64,000 bases of DNA from Aphelocoma coerulescens (lineage: Eukaryota; Chordata; Aves; Passeriformes; Corvidae), in contig NC_091015.1 of assembly GCF_041296385.1 (NCBI RefSeq), positions 94,348,004 to 94,412,003 of the forward strand, given 5' to 3'. Both the position numbers and the translations under genes were made by a program. Positions within the stretch are counted from its first letter, which is position 1. Each line of letters opens with the position of its first letter. This document shows positions 42,001 through 57,000 of the stretch, in pieces. Under the pieces are notes generated by a model. That model made no database searches. It had not been told where the DNA came from and saw only the letters and a list, made by a program, of their open reading frames with translations.

Positions 42001-45000
42001 TGGGCTTAATATTAGGAATATTCTCTTCTCTCTAATGCTGTAAAAGAAGGAGCAACATAGGTATTTCCTTTATTGTCCTCCTCAAGGATAGTCATAAATA
42101 AGACATGTATCATCTCTATTCGGTTCTGGTTTCTCTCAACATATGAATTCACCCTGTCACTGTTTGCCCAGCTGTTGGACTGTCAGTTCCTCTACTTTTT
42201 CTCCTTGTGCACTTTACCCTTTCTCACTGTCATGCCTCTTCTTCAGACTGTTTCATACATTTTCCACTTATCTGCCTTCTTATTGTAATATTTCCTGTGC
42301 TGATGCTGAGTAACATCTATGATCCAGCATTTGTCTGTCACCACTGTCATAACAGGAGGTCATCACCTATTCTTTTTAAAGGCTGTGTCTTCAAGTGAGT
42401 CTTGAAAAATGTAAGATGGAAAATTGTGTTGGATGTTTTATACATGTTTTATAGCATTGCTTACTACCTGAGAAATTCAGATGCTTTCATCAAATCCAGA
42501 TGAGTTAAGATTGTTTCTAGATCATGCTTTCTAACATGCTCTCCTTCTGGTCATTCTCTTAAACATAAGGATATAGCATTATCCCTACATTCTTTACCAA
42601 TGGATGAAGATCTGAATTCCTCCAAAGGTTGAGTGTTTTTTTGCAAACCAGGTTTTGGTTGAGGCATATGTTCATCCTGGATCCATAGATAAGTGAAAAT
42701 GTAGAGATTATTAGACCTTTTTCAGATGCTTTTAAATGTAGGACTCCTGTCAAAATGCTTATGCTCTATAGAGTATGGTTCTTGAAATATTCACAGTGTC
42801 AAGGACAAAAGAACTGGATAATATGTTACCAAATGAGAGATAAATATATGTTGTGATGTCTGAAGTACAGTAATTCCCTTGTATTTGTGTGAGTGAGTAA
42901 TTATGGAAACGTATGAAAATGCTAGAAGTCCTACAGTTTCATGGGTGTGGTCTCTTTGTAGAACTTTGCTAGAATTTGTTACTTTTTTGTTCCTCTGAAA
43001 TTGAAGGAAAGCGCAGCTGAGGGCTTATAAAAGCCACTGGAACATGAACTGCACTTCCACAAGTTCACACTAAAATTTCTGTATTTTTTAAAATTCTTTT
43101 TTTTTTTTCAATACAATGTGCAAGTGACAACACACCTTTCTGTTCTGATCATTGGAACTAAGCAAGTCCAATTTGTTTCCTCATCTTAGAAACTCTGATG
43201 AACAAGATGCTTAACAGCTCAGCAAGTAAACAGATTGACCTGTTGACACAGCTTGTAGTAAATATCTCTCCCTGTGTGTTACTGGACCGTTTCCAGCCTT
43301 TTGACTCTGTTGAGAAATTGGAGGAGAAGGCTCATGAACTCATGCAGGAAAACAATCTTTTGGCTAGTAAGTACCTTATGTAAAATGTATTTTTACAGAA
43401 AATTTCAGACTTTGTAGTTGTTGTCTGTGTTTATTGATAGGGTAGGTTAAGGTAAGTTTCAAAGCATGCATTAAATAACATAAAATTCAGTCACGTTAAA
43501 GCACATTTAAATGCTCTAATGTAAGCTGGAAAGCCTAATTACATTGTTTTAACTGGGGAATGGCCAAATGAATCATTGAAGTTTCTTATTTCTAACAAAA
43601 TATTTAAAAGAATGATCATAAATATTTGAAGAAGAAAAAGATGAAAAAATGTGGAATACTGAAGAAAATTAACAAAACAACAAGATTATCTAGTTAATCT
43701 AGTTTACACCCTTTAAAAATTTAGTTTTTATATTCTTGACTTTTCTAAAAGGAGGAAAGAGAGGGGTTTTGGTAAGATTTACTGTTAAACCAACGCCTCA
43801 GAGAAATTAGTTTTTTTATTCAGAGTAAATAAATTCTTAAGGAATTTCTTTTCTTGCCTGGGATTACATTTTCTCTCTTTTTCCTGTATTATGTACTTAT
43901 TGCTGATAATCAATTAATTTTACAAAATATTTAAAAAGGCAAGAAATTTCCTTGAAATTTTCCTTTCTTCAAAGAAAGAAATGGACAGATAAATCTTGGC
44001 CCTCAGAAAATTGAATTATAAAATTCTAGATCCATTTTGCTTCCATTTACCTAGGGAAGGGTCATATGCTAATATAAGCCAAGACATTTCTTGTGAGTAT
44101 TTTTCAGTACTGTGACCTTATTATCTCTTCACATTATTAGAGAGAGAGCAGATTGCATTTTAAGGAACCTAATGTGTCCAACATGTCAATGTTACATGCT
44201 CTGATGTAGGCATACATTCCTCTCCATGCAAAGATGTTAAACTGGAATGGAATTTCCCTTTCTTTGTTTGTGGTCTTCAGAGCCTCCGTAGCCTCATGGA
44301 ATGTCTTAGAAAGTCAACTGTTTGTGTAAATGGGAAAATGAGATTGGCCAGTTGAAAGAAATAAGCTTTGCAGTAAAGTATTCTATATTTTATTACCTTT
44401 TGGACGGTAGGTAAGATATCTCTCCCTTTTACTAAGGAAGAAAAGGGCAACATTTTGCATCTGTGCAGAAGTCCTAAAACGTCTGGGTCACCCAAAAAGA
44501 GAACACAAGCAGTTTCATGTATTTGGCTTAATCTTTATGAAAGCTACATATTAAGCTTTCATCTGTTTGGTAGGGTTTTTTTTTTCCTTTATATAGAGCT
44601 ACAGAAAACAAACATACAAATTCTGCTGTGCTAAACTAGAAGTTTTGCAATTGACTTGAAAATTATTATCAGAGTAAGTTTTAGTGGGTTGGTATGTTTT
44701 CTTTGTCATCTACTTATGAAAGTTGCTATCCTTTGATGGACAAATTTTATGGCTGCTGCTTTTGCTGTGGAACTGATATCAGTCCCCCAAAAAGGGTGAA
44801 AAGTGGATGCAAAGAGAAAACTGCAGTTCAAAAAATGACAAATCACCTCCGATAAAAATGATTGTTACAAACCCATTTATCATGTGAATAAACTTTTACA
44901 TTTCATATTCATGTACGTAAAAAGTGTGTCTCTGAAACCTGCCATTTTTGGGCTTGGGATCAAGAAAGTTTGGAGACCTGCCCCGACAGATGAATGTATT

Positions 45001-48000
45001 CTATATCATATGGTAATTAGCCATGAATTAGCTACGGAAGTAGCATAAATTATATAAACTTAGTTATGAAACTCCCCGTTTTCTTGTGTCAGGTATCATC
45101 TTCTATACGCCAGAGGACAAGAATCAAGATTCTAGCAATCTCCTTCCAAGACACATTTCATATACAATTAGAACTAGTGTTCTCTACAGCATGAGAACAG
45201 ATTTGATTAAAAACCCAGCATGGAAATCCCATCCCCACAAGTTGCCAGCTGATGGGTTTAAATACAACCATGTCTTTATTCCTCTTCAAGACATGATTGA
45301 AAGGGCAATTATTTCAGCACAGACTGGGACAGACACCTCAGAGACAGCAATTCAGGTGCAAGCCATGCCTTACCCTTGTCATACCAGTGATCTGTAAGTA
45401 AACTTTCAGCTTTTTAATTTGATGTATTATCCTTGTTAGATTAGTTCTAGAGAACTTGGGATCCTACTAGGTTCCCACTCTTTGGTGGGTGAATGTGTAT
45501 CTCTGCAGAGGATGAAACAATTACATCCAGTACCAGAGTATTACAGCCTAGCAAATATTGTCTAACAGCTGTGTTTAACATAACATGTTATACAATGTTT
45601 GTCTGGCAAATGACCCCTTACAAAATGTTTGCAGCCATAATATGGAGTAGTCTGCTGGACAGAGGCTGTGTCAACATAGTGTGCAATTAACTTAGATTAT
45701 TCTAAGAGATCCCTTTTAAATCCTTAGTAGTCCTGTACACAAACTGTAAATTGGTCCCTTCAAGGGTGAAGTTGAAGCAAAAGTGTAGGGTTGTTCTCTG
45801 TAAAACTATCAAAACATCCCAACTATTAGATTTTAAAATTATTCAGTGGTAATAAATTTGTTACAATGGAATAAATTTGACTGGGTCACGTTATTTCTCA
45901 TTGTCCAAATATATTTGCCATCAATGCAAATCTGAATTTTGTTTGACTTTGAATGGAGCCCTAAAGAGTAATTATATCAGTTGTATTGTTTTAAATACTA
46001 ATATATATATAATAATATATATATATAGTACCAATACATACATTTAGCTTGTTACGTAAAAAAATAATTCTAGAAAGTAATTCTAACCAGAACAGGAATA
46101 AATCTTATTGTTCATATCAGTTCTTATTTTGAGCATATTTTGAGAACAGTTCCAGTATTAATGTATTAACATTCTGCTAGGAAATAGTTTACCTTTGAAG
46201 GCTGACAACTCTTCTTATATGTTCTTTCATAGTTTCTTGAACAACATAGGGTTTTTTTTCCCACTTATGATGATGTTAACATGGATGGTTTCAGTTGCTG
46301 GCATGGTTCGCAAGCTGGTTTATGAAAGAGAAATTCATCTTGAAGAGGTAAGAGGCAGATTAACCTCTGAAACTAAAATTTATTCATGTAAGTGCAGTGA
46401 AATGCAAAACTTTTGAGGTACTTTTATGTACTCATAATCCAGATGGCTTTGTTTTCACTTGTTTCCTCTGGGCAGTAGGTTCTAGTTCTAGCTGTCAACT
46501 CAGATTCACAACATTGTTTGAGCATCAGTATGCAAATATTGTCCGTGAGAGAAAAGCAACAAGCAAAAGTTGAAGCTGGAAAGTGTTATTTGGGAAGGCC
46601 TTGTGATTAGAATGTTTTTTGTTTTGGATTCTTTTTCAGTTTTTGCTCTATGTAGTCTGTAATGATAAAACTACCTAAACCAAGTTAAGAATTTGTCACG
46701 TACTGTGTAATTATCAGAAATATAAGGGAGATGGCATACAAAAAAAAAAAAAAAAGAGACAATTATTTGCTTCTATCAACAGCTAGTCTTCACAGGTGGC
46801 AAGCATATGGAAGGACAGGGTCCTTGTGGTACATTTTCTAAAGGGATAAATGCACCTTTTCAAGTATTACACTCATTTCACCATATTAGCAGAATTACTG
46901 CTTGAGTAAGATTTTTAATGTGGAGAATAACTGAAGAGTTATCTAATTTATCTAATATTTCTGTTGTAAGATAAAATTTTTTAATGCTTCAAAATATTAA
47001 ATCAACAATAGTAATTTTGATTTGACCTTATGAGAAACACTTCAGAGGTTTTATTCAATTGTATCCAAAAGCATTTTTTTTTAAAAAGATATATACTTCA
47101 TACCTGGCTAAATTATTATTTGCTGGTAATACATAAAGATTATAAACTGTATTTTTCTTTCAGAAGAGCAACAGGATGGGAAAAAAAAAATTCGTTTATA
47201 CATTGCTATGGGTGTTTTCAGTATGTTTTAGAGTATAAAAAGGCAAACTCCTCACTGGAAGAACCAGTAATCTGACATCTGGTCCTGAAACCCTATGCAA
47301 AAGAGGGTTGTGCTGAGCACTGTGACTCCTCATGTTCATGTGTGATGATCTCAGAGGATTGCCCTGCTCAGTACTGTGTCTGATCCAGGAGAGAGCACAG
47401 GACAAGGGAAAAAAACCAAGAAATTTAAAGGGAAGATAACATCCTTTGGGAAGCTCGTAGTGTCTTGGTGACAATGTTTAAAACAGAAAAACAAAAAGAA
47501 AGTTGGTTTCCTAACTTTAACTCTCTTTGCTATGTTGTCTTGCAGTATATGAAGACAATGGGTGTGTATCCAGCCATTCATTTCTTTGCTTGGTTTTTGG
47601 AGAATGTCATTGTGCTCACAGTAAGCAGCTGTGGTCTGGCCATCATTTTAAAAGCAAGTGGTATCTTTGCTTATAGCAATGGCTTCCTTATCTTCCTTTT
47701 TCTCCTGGAATTTGGAGTTACAGTTATCACATTAAGCTATTTTTTGGGGGCATTTTTTAGCAGTGCCGATACAGCAGCTCTGTGTGCCAGCCTTGTCTAT
47801 ATGATCAGCTTTTTACCCTATATAGTTTTGTTGGTCTTGCAGAACCAGCTGAGTTTCACCAGCCAGATTATAATGGTAAATATTTCTTCTTCTTTTCTAA
47901 CTTTTCCTCCAACTATGCTGTGAATTTCTATAGTTTCAAAACTTTAGACCATAATGTACTTATTTTTTCCCATGTTTCTCTTTGCTTTTGTGATCACTGG

Positions 48001-51000
48001 AAATAAATCACACCAATAAATCTCCGGTTGAGAAAATATTTGAAGGTAGAAAGGAATGAAAAATAAATTGTCAGGGCAATTTTGTAAACCTACAGAAAAT
48101 ATCAGGGAGTTGCATTCCTCATGCTCATGAGTTCTCTTAGTGTCTTGACCTCAAAATATTTCTAACATTAGTGTATTTTCAAGATCAACTGGTGACATGC
48201 CACTTCTCAAAAGTCATTATTTGTTTGGAAGAAAACTAGTGATTGATTTTCTGTTAAGTATAATTGGAGAATAGATCAGAAATTTGTCCAGCCATATAAT
48301 CTGAGGTATATGTTTCTTTGGCATAGGTTCTTTAGGTCCTTTCCTGTTTTATGTATCCCAAAGGCTGTTGTACATCTTTGTATTGTCCTAACATACTATA
48401 TCCCTGAACGTGACATCAAATATCACCATCATATAATGAAAACCTTATTTCACACATTATGGCTTCACTATTTCAAAATAACTCAATAAATTAAGCTGGT
48501 GGAATAATTAATACACTATTAAAAAAATGCTAATTTTTTCAGTGTCAGTTGGTCAGATAAAATAATACTTTCCAGTATTAATAACTAGGTCAGTGGAGCT
48601 CTGTTAGGTGGAGCAAATACTACTGATGTTTTTTGGGGGAGTATGATTAAAACGTAAAAGGAAATAGCAACCATTAGCCTATGTGGAGGAAAAAAATGTC
48701 TGTTTAGTTTGTGCTTGCTTTTAGTATCACAATATATTTTATTTCATGGAACTTGTTGACAACATGTTTTTATTTGATGTTCACATCCTCTTTCTCCTCT
48801 GGTGTTGTAGTGTCTTCTTTCTACAACCGCATTTGGGCAAGGAATATTTTTCATTACATATTTTGAAGGCCAAGAAATAGGTAAGCTCTTTGGTTAGGAG
48901 AAAAGCTTTGTAATTATTATTTCAAAAACTTCAGTTGGAGATGTTTTTCAATTTGTTCTGAAAAAAATCTCTAATGAGTTAATAAGTTAGATCAAGTTCA
49001 GGTACTTAAAGGACTGTAATCCTTTTTTTTTACTATTATGGTGAGATCAATATTGATGACAGTAGATGTTTTGAACTATTGAAAAGTATCATAATGGTAC
49101 AACTGCTGGTAAGAGTGGAAGAGACAATTGCAGAAAATATTACTTAAATGTCCCACCAGACACTTCATCAAAATGACTCATCTTTACTGAAGGAAGGGAA
49201 AAATGTGTTTTGGAAAAAACTACTTTCCTTAACAATTGTAGAAAAAGAATTGTAGAAGCAATACCATGACCCATTGTACTGCAAACAAAGCAGCATTTTC
49301 AGTAAAAAAAGTGAAATATTTTAAATAAATTAACAACTTTGTTACTTTTGTTTTTCATTTAGTGGTCTGGTAGCTTTCTGTAGCAGTAGTGTTTGCACCT
49401 TCTTTTTTCCTTTCCTGTCTTCTGCAATGTAATAATTTTATGAAGCAATTATTCAGTGAGTTCATTCCTGTTTACCTCTGAAAGCAGTCAATGCACACAA
49501 GGCTTCTAAGTTAGAATTCACAGATTTATATTTTCAGATTTAGCATTATAGAAATGACATTAACTTTGTGTAATCCTTTCCTTTAGATCAGCAGAGTGGC
49601 TTAAAGCCTGATTCATTGATCAGTGCCCCATTTTGTCAGTGTTGTAGTTCTTTTTCTTTTGCCAAATTAAGAGCCAGCTAAAATTTCATAAAAAGCTTTC
49701 TACAACAGCTTCTCTACATTTGCCCAGCAGCAGTGTCACCTGCTGTTCTAAACACAGGCTTGTAGAGGCATAGAAATCTATTTCTGTTCATCAGGATTAC
49801 TGTTATTTACTATGATTTGTTTTGTGCCAGTGCTTAAATACCCAGAAGTGTGTGGTGTTGATGTGTTTGTGATCTTTAATGCTGTACTGATTTAGCTTTG
49901 ACCTTTAAAAAAATCATTGTTATTACTACCAGGAATTCAGTGGAATAATGTGCACCAGTCAGTGGCACAAGGAGGACACATGACCTTTGGATGGATGTGC
50001 TGGATGATGTTGTTTGACTCCATTTTATATTCTGTAGGTGGCTGGTATTTCAGCAATATTATTTCTGGTAAGATCATAGACTTGTTCTTATTTCATGTTT
50101 TTGAAGACGTTATTTAATAATATTCCTCCGTTAATGTCTCTACAATGTAAACCGATCAGCCACCATAGGAAACACTTATTGTGGTATTGTCTTCCTTGGT
50201 TTTATGCAAATAAAACAAAAATTATGTCTTTTTCTGAGTAAAGGATCTGTTGCGCGAAACTGTCTGATTTTCTTTAGGGACTGGGAAACACCGTCATCCT
50301 AAATACATAAATATTGACTAGAGCTAACACATGGACTAGAATTTGTAGCCAGGCATGAAATATCTTTTGTTTGGTGATGGGTAGGCCAAATATTTGATAG
50401 AATTAGGAATTTATTGGTTCTTCAGTAACAGAGCTTAGTCTAGTAGCAAAACTTCCTGTAAAAATGGTGAATCTTCTGAGTCAGTACTTGGGCTGAAACC
50501 CATGAACAGTAGCATGTTTTCAGATCAGAAAAACTTCAGACAGCCTGGTAACTGTATCTTGCTCCCAATCAGTCCACCATCCAGTTCATAAAGAAAACAA
50601 ATTGATTTTCAAGTATATTTTCAGAAAGTAGTGGTGTGTTTTTAAATTTTTTTTCATGACCCAAGCTTTACAACTCTTATTGAGTTGGTTGATGTATTAT
50701 TAATCATAGCCTCATGCCTCACTGTATGTTTTACCTTTCCTCTCATTTGCATATTTCACTTTTTTTTTTCTGGCTACTTTGGTTTTTTTTAATTAAAAAT
50801 TAATTTTGCCTTGAAAGATAGGGGTGGGTGGAATATGCAACTGAATTTTAAAAACTTTATCTTAAATTGACATTTGCCCTTCAGTGTCAATGTAATGGTA
50901 TTCCAAAGAGAGAGTGTGTTTTGTGATGGGTAAGTGATGCCTGGAAAGATCAGGCAATGCCAAAGATTAGGTTGTACATAGGAGTATGTTTTTGCCTTTT

Positions 51001-54000
51001 CTGTTTATGTGACACAATAAGTGCTTCCTGTGGTGGCTGATTTGTTTGCATTTTGCAGATCTTAATGGAAGAGCTGGTGCAATGGACTATTTTCATAATA
51101 AAAAATTAGGCTCTTTGTCCTGGAAGAGTATTTGGTGCATTTTCATTCCTATGTGTTACAAGATTATGTTAAGTCTATTATTCTGTTACACTTTGAAACT
51201 GATTTGGAGACAGGGTAAAGCATTACTGAAGTTTGATTATTTTATGGCAGGACCTGGTTTTATGACAAAATGACTTTTATGACACTTTATTAACATTTTT
51301 AAGCAGAGCCAAGTATTTGGGCTAATTAAATGGTCTAACCAGCTCATTGTAAGCAGTAATAGGAAATTAGTAGTCTACAAACAGATGCAAAATGACTATC
51401 AATTTTTCAACAATTTATATCATAATTCTAATATAGGAAAGTTTGGATTAAAGAACCGATGGTACTTTCCCTTTACTGTTTCCTACTGGAAGAAGCTGTG
51501 TGGTACAGAGAGAAGCAAGAGACATTATCTGAATTCTAATATGTTTTTCTTCAATGAAAACTTCCAAGAAAAAGGTTTGTAGAAACAGAATTTGAACAAT
51601 GGCTTTTTTTTCTGAATGGTGTGCTAGTCATGTTCACTGCTTTTATCATTGCCTGGTCCTGTATTATATGTTTAGATCTTGTCCTTTTCTCTCTTTGATT
51701 ATTTAGTATATATTACAAATATTATATAATAACTGCTACATTGTACTACCCCCTGTAATGCTTGATTCATTCAGTGAAAAACTATTGTACAGAAATATTT
51801 AAGAAAATGCTTTAAAAGATGTAAAGTACGTACCTCTTGGGTTCATCCTGTGCCAGTGTATTGGCTCTTGCTTTGTTTGGATCTTTTGGAGTTCACAGAA
51901 CCCTTTCATACTCTAACTGAATCTGAAACGTGTTGGGTTTTATTACTTTTTAAAAATTTGCTTCTTGATTCATTGGAAAAATTAACTTTGTTAATTTCTT
52001 TCCCTTCTATTTTTAATTTCCCTCTTCTATAATCACTGTTCTTCCTGTCTCTGCTTCTTAGCCTTTTGTCTGGAAAGCTGTTATTGTAACTAATTTTTAT
52101 CTGCCTCCAGATACTTTCACTGCTCTTCTATGTATGTTCGCTTGCTTACAATTAATTCAGATTTTTTCACTTTTTTTTCCCCCTCTCCAGTTCCTTTAAG
52201 GACTTTTTCACATGTAGTTTAGATTTTGGAAATGAAGGAGTAAGTCACTCTTATCCATATTCCATCTTGGGCCTTAGAACAACCCTTAGAAGGGTTGTGT
52301 TTTTTGGAAATTACAATATCTTAGAAATGATCCAGTTGTCTGTAGCATACCTGAAGAAGCTGAACAATGCAGCAGTTTTACACAGAGGTGTCTCCTAGAT
52401 TAGAGCAGACTTCAAAATGTCTTGAGGTTCATTTAAACACTTGTGGAAAAACTATTTTTATGAGTTTAGCCTGAATTTCTGCAATTTGGAACAACTCCAT
52501 TTTGTTAAGATGATTGAGTTTGGTCCTTACATAAAATGAAGATTTCCGGGGTTTCCCTTTGAGTTTACCACATAATCTGTGGAAAACAAAGACATAAACT
52601 TCTCTACCTGACCAGTTATTAGTGTGGTTTGTGCCTCAAGCCATCTACGTGTTTGCCTACACTTGGTGGGTCACTTCTCCTCATGTCATGTGGTTGATTG
52701 CAAATTGCCTGTGTGTGAATGCTAAAACTGTCATGCAGAAAAGGAGCTTCCTGTCTTTAAAAGAATTGCATGCCATTGTACTGGCAGTGGGATAAATGCA
52801 TCCATGAAGAATTTTCTTGGAACAGCAAAGTGACTTGCTCCCAGGCAATGTCTTCAGTTGTTCCACACAGCCCAGGTAAGGGCTGGTTCCAGGGGCATGG
52901 AGAACATTTAGGAAAATTACAGGTGTGTGAGGGAGGAGCTGGGAGTGTAGGTCCTACCAGTTGGAGCTACAAGTAGAGCAGTGCTGGCAGAGAGCAGGGT
53001 GTTGAGTACCCTCTTGGAACTCCCCTTTGGGGAAGTCCCAGGGTAATCAGTTTAGTGCTTGCAAGTAACTTGGGGCTCTTCCTCTGAGTCTTTCCTGAGG
53101 CCCACTCTGCACTTGAATGCTTGCTAATTTACAGGATGAAAATTTAGGAAAACGGTGGAAAGGTACCTGGAAGAGAGGTGCAAGGTTAGGAAGATCTCAA
53201 TAGTGTCACAACTGCTGGTAGTACCTTGCTAGCAAGTGACCTCAAGTTTAGAAAGAATTTTTGACAGAAGCTTAAAATTGAGTGTGAAAAGAGCAAAAAA
53301 ACTTCTTCATGCACAGCATAAACAAACCAATCTTTGAAATAACTATGTAATTTTTTATTTATAATTTGATTTATATAATTCAAGCTTTTTATGTATAGCA
53401 TAATTCTCTGTTCTTGTAATGTTTACATTTTATTTATGTAAAAGTGTTGCAAACAGTATAACTATAAACCATAAATATTTTATATAAATGTATATTCATA
53501 AGGATAATTCTCTCTTCTCATAATTCTCAGGCATAGATGTTGTTTCTTTGGCATAACATTCCAATCTGGCTTGCCTTTGCTTAAAAAGAAAATAAGCCAA
53601 TCAACGGCCAGATCTCTCAGTTGTAACGAGTCAGTAAAATATTACACATTGATAGTGTAATGGCTGCTGATTGACTGTGCTCATGTTTGGAAAGTAGTGC
53701 CGCCCTGACACGGAAAGGAAGGCAACTTTGCTGGTGTCATATGGCATCTCAGTTTCCTGAGGATGTTACCTCACAGTTAGAAAACTGCTGGATGTCTACT
53801 TGCCTTGAGGACTTTGAATTATCTTTAGACTAGGCTGCTGCTCTGAATCATTTCAGGGGTCTGCTTTTCTTAGCTGACTGAGGGGAATTGAGAAGATTAA
53901 CTGCCTATGCCTGTGAATGTTATGTCAGTGTTGTGTGCCTGGAACTGGGTGACATATGTGAAATAGCTTACACAGTTAGAATTTTCTCATGCTTATGGGC

Positions 54001-57000
54001 ATAAAAATGATTCAAGTAACGTTATTGTAAGTATTTTTTTACTAAAAATAAAATATAGCAACTATTTTATGACTTTATCAAGATGTATGCAGATACCCAC
54101 ATAACTTGGCATAACTGTTTTAAGCTGCTTTTTAAAACTGCAAATGGGCCAAAATCTCAGCAAATATTAATTGGCATGGTATCTTTCATTTCAGTGTAGT
54201 TTGTGTCGGTTCAGACAGTTTGAACATCTGTTCTAGTCTTTGGTAAATGGTAGCAGGGGTTAAGTTATTTTGTTATTCCTTTCATACACACACACACACA
54301 CAAATGTTTAGATTCAGCAACCAGCTTGTTCTGTTGCTCTTCCCCACACAGACCCAGCACCTCAGAGCTGGAAAGGGCCTTGCACTGAAGAAGCCACCAT
54401 TGGCGTCGTGCTCCTGTCACTCACCAAAGAGCACGTGGACGGTCAGAAGGCTGCTGTTAAAGATCTCAACCTCACTTTCCATAAGGGCCAGATAACAGCG
54501 CTCTTGGGACCTAATGGAGCTGGCAAGACAACAGTTATGTAAGTTTGACTTTTACAGCTATTACTATCCCCTCTGATCTCTGCTCTGCTGTTTCAATTCA
54601 AAATTTTGCGAACTATTTGCTATGCCTTTTTTTTTTTTACCCCCAAATAAATATTTGATAAACTCCCCAAAGCACATGGAAAGTGAAGGTTGTATATCTA
54701 TGACAAAAGCAACGTAATGAATACAGAACTAAGTCCTCTGTGCCACTTAAATCATGATGTTATATCTCAGGAACAGCTCAAGTAAGACCTGGGCATGTCT
54801 GGTTGTGGAGTTGAACACGTCTGGAAGGAGTGTTCTCTTCTGGCAACCTATTTGTCCCTAAAGATTGCAGGGGACTTCTTTCTTGGCAGTTGACCAGAAA
54901 TGAAAGTACTGAAATGAAAAATGACCTTTAAAAATGTCTCAACTAAAAAGTTTGTGTTTCTACCTTTCTGTTAGCTATGATCAGCATTCATCAAGCCAGT
55001 GATGCAGGATGGGACATAACTGAGAAACACTTTTCACAGAATACCCATGTGAAAAAGGAAACAGTCACCTGTTAGATTTGATTAGGGAAAAAAATTGATT
55101 TTGTTTTGGAAAAAGGGAAATGAAGAACTCTTGAGATCATGTTCCAAAACCAAAACAAAACAACCCACCAACAAACCAACCAACAAAGCCACCAAAAAAA
55201 AAAAACAACCCAACCAAACCAAAAAAGCCACCAAAAGCAAAAATAGCTAAACCCAAACCCAAAACACTAGTGATGTTTCTATAACTGTACTCAGCTGCAT
55301 TGGTGTTGCTCTAGGAATGCTAGAACATACCTCAGGATATCCAAGTGCTGAGCCAATTGCATGTTATCTTGCTGATTATTTTTTCTTTTCTTGCCTCAGA
55401 TCCCTGCTGACTGGTCTGTATCCACCAAGCTCTGGTACCATTATTGTTGATGGGAAGGACATACGCACTGAGCTGACTGCCATCAGGACAGAGCTGGGTG
55501 TTTGCCCCCAGTACGATGTCCTGTTCAACACACTGACGGTGAGAGAGCATCTCCTGCTTTACGGGTCCGTGAAGGCACCCGGGTGGACAAAAGAACAGCT
55601 GAATGAGCAAGTCAGTGGGTAAGTTTTCTGTCCATTTGTTGAAATCTGTCAAGTAAATTGGTAATGACTATTGCAAGCCACTCAAACAGGAAGGAGAAAA
55701 TGCAAAACTTGTAAGCAAAACCCAATGGAAACTGCAGGGTTTTGTGAGTTTTTATCGCATTTCATGTTCTGAAATTGTGACTTGAAAATAAATTTCCTAG
55801 TTTCTAACTCTTACTTGAATCTACTTGTAGTGGAATTGTCAATGTTTAAAAACCTGGTATACAGAACCATCAAATAATGATGTTTTGACTGGAGTGGAGT
55901 TGGTTAGCCTTGTAGCAGCTGCAGGGGTTCTGCCTCATGCTGTTTGCCTTACCTCTGTCCTTGCTGGAGAGGCAGATAGAAACTAAACTTCTGTGCTTGC
56001 CCTGAGTTTTTAGATAAATCAACAATGTATATATTATTATTTACTATTACTATTAATTATATATTTACTATCCTGTATTGCCTCACGTGCAGCAGAAGGA
56101 AGGTTAGAAAACTAGAAAAGCCAGGTAAAAGCAGTGCTTGTTACAACCTTCTTAAACAGGTCACCTTATTTTCCTTTGCCAAATCCAGCCTTGAAATGTT
56201 TTTAATAAATGAAGAGGTTTAAAAATTAACAATCCAGTAAGAAAACAAGTCAGAGCTCTGACATGACCTCACAGGATTTGCCACTTGTCACGTTAAAAAC
56301 ATTTGCTAGTGTTTTTGTGCTGATACTTCTTTGATACAGGACTAGATCTTATTTTTGCCTAGTGTATATTAAACTAACTGGTAAACTGTACAAGCTGAGG
56401 TCTGGTTCATTAATAGCAAACTGCCCTTTCTCTACTCCAGGAATAAAAGTACTTCAGGAATAAAATCAATGCTTTCCAAACAGTGTAGTTGTGTAAGTAG
56501 TTTTGTTCACCTTCTGATTCATGCTAGACTCTGTGCAGGGCTGGGCACTTCCATGCTTCAATAGAAATAAATGTCAAGTTGATGGGACTTCTCCTTAAGT
56601 GTATGCAGAGGCATTTGGGGCAAAGTGGCTTTCCTTTTTGGTAGCTATCATAAAAGCTTGTTACTTTTAAATTTTGATCAGAACAAACTCAGGTATGGGA
56701 CACTACATTCTCTTCAGAAACAAGAGAAGCAATTCTCTAGAACCACAGAGGAAAAACAAACCTAGTGCATGGTTTAATATTTATGCAAAATAATATTCTG
56801 TATCTTATGGTACTTAGACTGCTGAATTGTAATTCTAGCAGTAGTCTGTCATGTTAATGGCCCATAAGAACACGCAGAACTCTTCAGGCCTTGCTACTAA
56901 GAAGAATTAAATTATTTTTAAAGGCAAAAAATGCTTTGAAAGACTTCAGAGAAATTAGAAAAGTAACAAAAGAATGAAACAAAATCTTTTTATTAACAAA

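Larger units (their letters stand above)
36103..43189 (+). other. ABCA13 intron, 7.1 kb, transposon-rich
   Basis: The longest intron found. It contains a GC-rich island (36590-36930), a minus-strand LTR (37674-39038) and a minus-strand CR1 fragment (41541-41930), all listed separately. The rest is AT-rich and unremarkable. Confidence 0.75.

Noticed and set aside
49917..50117. Longer frame around exon 22, extending beyond both splice sites
   Set aside because: The family alignment starts at GIQW after the AG at 49932 and ends before the gtaaga at 50068; the extensions are intronic read-through.
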